64,000 nucleotides of DNA from Acidovorax temperans (GTDB lineage Bacteria; Pseudomonadota; Gammaproteobacteria; Burkholderiales; Burkholderiaceae_C). Every line of letters starts with the position of its first letter. Positions within the stretch are counted from its first letter, which is position 1. Below are positions 61,284-64,000 of this stretch, piece by piece. The stretch spans positions 673,501 to 737,500 of the forward strand of contig NZ_VFPV01000001.1 in NCBI RefSeq assembly GCF_006716905.1, written 5' to 3'. A model generated the notes under the pieces. The model was not told where the DNA came from and did not search any database. It saw nothing but the letters and a program-made list of their open reading frames with translations. A program made the position numbers and the translations under genes.

Positions 61284-63290
61284 CGCGGGCTTGATGCTGC
61301 CCGGCACGATCTTCGCGCCGTGCTCACGCATCAGCGTCTGCACATAGGGGTCGTTCATCACGATCTCTTCGGCCAGTCGCTGGCGCTCGGCAGCAGCGGC
61401 GGCGTTGCGGCGGGCGGGGCTGTCGATGACGCGGCCCACTTCCACGCTGATCTGCGTGGCGTAGCCCGCAGCCTCCAGCGCGGCGCGCAGGCGTTCGCGG
61501 GCGGTGGGCTGGTTCAGCGATTCGCGCTCCACCCGCAGCAGCCAGTGGGCGCCGTCGCGCGCCACCAGTTGGGACTGCAAGGCCAGCTCGCGCACCAGGG
61601 CAGTAATGGCCTCAGCCGCCACCAGCTGCTGCACCGTGGCGTGCCACACGTCGCCCTCTTCCGTGGGCGTGTAGCGCGCGGAAACCGGTGTGGGCGCCGA
61701 CAGGGGCAAGGGCTGCAAACGCTCGCTGGGGTCGGACGCCTCGCGCACCGGAATTGCTACCAATTCAGGAGCTGCCTGCGCTTTTTCTGCTTGCGCTGGA
61801 GGCAGATTTTGCTCTACCTTTTCAGCCATACGCACAGGCGGCACGGCCGGGGTGGTGGGCACCGACCCATCGTCCGCGTCGGGCCATGGAGGGGGTTCGC
61901 TGCTGCTGTCTTCTTCCCAAGGCGGCACAGACTCTGCCACCGAGGCGGGTGCTGCAGCGGGCTGCACAGGCGCTGGGACCGGGGGAGCGGGTTCGGGTGG
62001 CTGCGCAACGGCCGGGGCCACAGATACCACTGGGGCTGCAGCAGCAGAGGGAGCTGGCGCCAGGGCAGGCGCCGGTGGCAGCGCCACTGGCGAAGGGGTC
62101 GCTGCAGGCTGCGCCGCAGCCACCGGAGCAGGTGCGGGCGCCGCCTCAGGCCGCGTCAGAGTTTTTTTTTCAGCCGGGTCTGCAGGGGCTTTGAAGGCCA
62201 GCAGGCGCAGCAGCACCATGGTGAGCGCCGCGTACTCGTCGGGCGCCAGGCCCAGCTCGGCCCGGCCGTGCAGGCACAGGCTGTAAAGCAGCTGAGTTTC
62301 GTCCGCGGGCATCTGGCTGGCCAGGCGGGCGGTTTCCATGGCTTCAGGGTCGTTCGCATCCACCGCCTGGGCCATCTGCGGCACGGCCTGGTACACGGCC
62401 ATGCGTTGCAGCACGGCGCTCATTTCTTCCAGCGTCGATGCGGCCGACAGACCGTTCATGCGCAAGGCATCGGCGGTTTCCACCACCGTTTTGCCGTCGC
62501 CCTGGGCCAGCGCATCGATGAGGCGGAACACGTAAGAGCGATCCACCGCGCCCAGCATCTGGCGCACTCCCGCTTCCTGCAGCTGGCCGCTGCCAAAGGC
62601 AATGGCCTGGTCGGTGAGCGAGAGCGCATCGCGCATGGAGCCCCGCGCGGCGCGCGAGAGCAGGCGCAGCGCCTGTGGCTCGGCAGGCACGTTTTCGTTG
62701 CCCAGCACGCGGGTCAGGTGGTCCAGCACCGTCTCGGGGGCCATGGGGCGCAGGTTGAACTGCAGGCAACGGCTCAGCACCGTGACCGGCACCTTTTGCG
62801 GGTCCGTCGTGGCCAGTACAAACTTGAGGTATTCGGGCGGCTCTTCCAGCGTCTTGAGCATGGCGTTGAACGCCGTGTTCGTGAGCATGTGCACCTCGTC
62901 GATCATGAAGACCTTGAAGCGCCCTTGCACCGGCTTGTACACGGCCTGCTCCAGCAGGCTTTGCACCTCATCCACGCCGCGGTTGGAGGCCGCGTCCAGC
63001 TCGGTGTAGTCCACAAAGCGGCCGCTATCGATGTCGGTGCACGCCTGGCACACACCACAGGGCGTGGCGGTGATGCCGCCGTTGCCATCAGGCCCCTGGC
63101 AGTTCAGCGACTTGGCCAGAATGCGCGACACCGTGGTCTTGCCCACGCCGCGCGTACCCGTGAACAGGTAGGCGTGGTGCAGGCGCTGCTGGGTCAGCGC
63201 ATTGGACAGGGCCTGAACCACATGCTCCTGCCCCACCATTTCGGTGAAATTGCGGGGGCGGTACTTGCGGGCGAGCACGAGATAGGACAT
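61281..63290 (-). CDS. dnaX: DNA polymerase III subunits gamma and tau
   Basis: A 669-residue clamp-loader ATPase. Walker A GTRGVGKT is at residues 45-52, zinc cysteines in CGVCQAC with upstream Cys64, Walker B MIDEVHML, then the SRC-type motif in VLSRCLQF. A Pro/Ala-rich linker and the tau-specific C-terminal domain follow. At codons 374-377 the gene has nine A residues in a row (62162-62170), with stop codons close behind in both other frames, suggesting a gamma form of about 378-381 residues. A dispersed repeat copy lies in the linker. It is first in the dnaX-ebfC-recR operon. Confidence 0.95.
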   Translation of the reverse strand: MSYLVLARKYRPRNFTEMVGQEHVVQALSNALTQQRLHHAYLFTGTRGVGKTTVSRILAKSLNCQGPDGNGGITATPCGVCQACTDIDSGRFVDYTELDAASNRGVDEVQSLLEQAVYKPVQGRFKVFMIDEVHMLTNTAFNAMLKTLEEPPEYLKFVLATTDPQKVPVTVLSRCLQFNLRPMAPETVLDHLTRVLGNENVPAEPQALRLLSRAARGSMRDALSLTDQAIAFGSGQLQEAGVRQMLGAVDRSYVFRLIDALAQGDGKTVVETADALRMNGLSAASTLEEMSAVLQRMAVYQAVPQMAQAVDANDPEAMETARLASQMPADETQLLYSLCLHGRAELGLAPDEYAALTMVLLRLLAFKAPADPAEKKTLTRPEAAPAPAPVAAAQPAATPSPVALPPAPALAPAPSAAAAPVVSVAPAVAQPPEPAPPVPAPVQPAAAPASVAESVPPWEEDSSSEPPPWPDADDGSVPTTPAVPPVRMAEKVEQNLPPAQAEKAQAAPELVAIPVREASDPSERLQPLPLSAPTPVSARYTPTEEGDVWHATVQQLVAAEAITALVRELALQSQLVARDGAHWLLRVERESLNQPTARERLRAALEAAGYATQISVEVGRVIDSPARRNAAAAAERQRLAEEIVMNDPYVQTLMREHGAKIVPGSIKPA
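61754..61813 (+). repeat. Dispersed 55-60 bp repeat, copy in dnaX linker
   Basis: ATTGCTACCAATTCAGGAGC, CTGCGCTTTTTCTGCTTGCG, CTGGAGGCAGATTTTGC. It is in frame within the low-complexity linker of dnaX. Confidence 0.6.
62162..62170 (-). promoter_or_regulatory. A9 slippage run in dnaX (candidate gamma-subunit signal)
   Basis: On the coding strand, GAA AAA AAA ACT lies at codons 374-377. In the -1 frame a TGA comes after five further codons; in the +1 frame CTC TGA follows at once. Homopolymer A9 runs in dnaX support transcriptional slippage in Thermus; here they would give a gamma-like product ending at the domain III border. Confidence 0.65.
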
Positions 63291-63390
63291 GGGGCCGGAT
63301 TCTACGGGCTGGGCAGGGGTCGCCCTTTTGACGGCAGCGATAAATCCCCGCGCTGGTCGATGGGGCCCGGCAACCGCAGTACAATGCGCA

Positions 63391-63488
63391 GTGACGGGCC
63401 TCCCCGCATGGCAAAGCAGCCAACCGGGTCAGGTGGGGAACCAAGCAGCCCTAACTGTAGAGTCAGTGCCGGGGGTAAGGCTCGTCAC
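63391..63488 (+). ncRNA. ffs: 4.5S RNA (bacterial small SRP RNA)
   Basis: The conserved SRP apical part is clear: GGGTCAGGTGGGGAACCAAG followed by CAGCC, matching the GUCAGG...GGAA...AGCAGCC signature. The 5' end GTGACGGGCCT pairs with AGGCTCGTCAC at the 3' end (one G-U), giving the long stem expected. A TACAAT -10 lies at 63380-63385. It binds Ffh for co-translational targeting. The position next to dnaX and divergent from it is common in bacteria. Confidence 0.88.
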
Positions 63489-63600
63489 CTCATTGATCGG
63501 ATGCCACTGCATCCACGCCAGAAGGCACCGACAGGTGTCGAATTTCTCCCCCCACTTCCTGATATCGCGGATACCGCACCTGGCTTCAGGTGCGCTGGGC

Positions 63601-63789
63601 TCAGCCGCGCCGCACGCCGGATTCGCGCATGAACTTCTCCATCTCCTGCAGCGTGGAGACGATGGTCTTTAGCTCGGTTTCCTTTTCACGCAACTCGGCG
63701 ATGGCGACTTCGTGGGTGCGGATTTGCTCCTGCAACTGCGCAATCTGCGCCTGCATCTCGGCAATGGCGGGGCCGTTGGACGTGGTCAT
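63601..63789 (-). CDS. Small coiled-coil protein
   Basis: A 62-residue protein, nearly one continuous helix: IAEMQAQIAQLQEQIRTHEV and IAELREKETELKTIVSTLQE with heptad spacing, ending in a basic tail. The start at 63789 (MTTSNGPAI) is chosen over 63822. It resembles short SlyX-like or cell-division-like coiled-coil proteins, but no family can be named with certainty. Confidence 0.5.
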   Translation of the reverse strand: MTTSNGPAIAEMQAQIAQLQEQIRTHEVAIAELREKETELKTIVSTLQEMEKFMRESGVRRG

Positions 63790-63854
63790 GCGAAAAATCT
63801 CTTTCCGTTGGGCCAGGGACATCGTACCCGGCCATTCTGCTCGTTTGGCTCACA

Positions 63855-63910
63855 CGCTATCAAATCGATAGCTTCTAGCGCGCGCCCATCAAGCGCTGCG
63901 CCCCAAAAAC
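63855..63910 (+). repeat. Dispersed 55-60 bp repeat, copy at the flavoprotein 3' end
   Basis: GCTATCAAATCGATAGCTTC, AGCGCGCGCCCATCAAGCGC, then CCCCAAAAACGC. The flavoprotein stop codon (63889-63891) lies inside it. Confidence 0.6.
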
Positions 63911-64000
63911 GCTAAAACCCCCTGCCCCGCACGCACGCCGCTGGCCAAGCACGCCGTCAGCAGGTAGCCGCCGGTCGGGGCCTCCCAGTCCAGCATTTCG
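63889..64000 (-). CDS. C-terminal end of a TIGR03862-type flavoprotein (partial)
   Basis: Only the last 36 codons are inside the window; the gene begins beyond 64000. EMLDWEAPTGGYLLTACLAS is the conserved C-terminal segment of a family of FAD/NAD(P)-dependent oxidoreductases with BaiN-like fold. The last ten residues (GVLAFLGRSA) are encoded by a copy of the dispersed repeat, so the normal C-terminus seems to be extended by repeat sequence. Confidence 0.65.
   Translation of the reverse strand, partial: EMLDWEAPTGGYLLTACLASGVRAGQGVLAFLGRSA

Noticed and set aside
60879-63632. Long plus-strand open frame of about 900 codons
   Set aside because: Antisense to ebfC and dnaX, with biased composition and no domain; a shadow of the real genes.

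Overview
The window is high-GC betaproteobacterial chromosome, most likely a member of the Comamonadaceae close to Acidovorax. The reasons are the gene set (EarP beside an Arg32-type elongation factor P, PhaR and 3-hydroxybutyrate dehydrogenase, orphan Bug-type solute receptors, DUF1631, the dnaX-ebfC-recR cluster with ffs) and two families of dispersed intergenic repeats. This placement comes from reading the sequence only; no database was searched.

Layout. 1-4.3 kb: end of a probable cation transporter, a YitT membrane protein, a periplasmic copper-handling cluster (His/Cys-rich protein, cupredoxin, DUF411 protein, CusF-like protein) and a P1-family peptidase. 4.3-14.3 kb: TAXI receptor-like protein, DUF1631 protein, EttA, RhlE, M14 peptidase lipoprotein and tRNA-Arg. 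14.57-25.96 kb: an 11.3 kb integrative element in the 3' end of tRNA-His, bounded by 51-bp direct repeats. It carries a tyrosine integrase, a BrnT/BrnA toxin-antitoxin pair, an AlpA-like DNA-binding protein, a MobV-like relaxase, an HGGxSTGxKT protein, several unknown proteins and a Rep-like protein whose coding sequence contains an iteron array. An IS200-type element has inserted into it. 25.9-33.1 kb, all on the minus strand: tRNA-His, ppiD, tRNA-Val, HU, pgsA, an IS110-family element and uvrC. 33.1-38.5 kb: two Bug solute receptors, HMG-CoA lyase and a CaiB-type CoA transferase, with a divergent LysR regulator. 38.5-44.1 kb: earP and efp, an IS4 element inserted exactly in the loop of the efp terminator, and rimO split by a second identical IS200 copy. 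44.1-49.2 kb: phaR, tRNA-Val, relA, an alpha/beta hydrolase and 3-hydroxybutyrate dehydrogenase. 49.2-64 kb: RND efflux pump and adaptor, rnhA, a methyltransferase sharing a CATG start with gloB, mltD, a DUF3096 mini-protein, an NMT1-like binding protein, MAPEG, recR, ebfC, dnaX (with an A9 slippage run), the 4.5S RNA gene, a small coiled-coil protein and the end of a flavoprotein.

How the parts work together. EarP rhamnosylates EF-P on Arg32. PhaR and 3-hydroxybutyrate dehydrogenase belong to polyhydroxybutyrate metabolism. The HMG-CoA lyase/CoA-transferase/Bug set looks like a carboxylate uptake and acyl-CoA lyase pathway under the divergent LysR protein. The genomic element looks like an integrated mobilizable replicon: integrase, relaxase, Rep and iterons. 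Insertion sequences have had visible effects: loss or splitting of rimO, separation of the two arms of the efp terminator, and separation of uvrC from pgsA.
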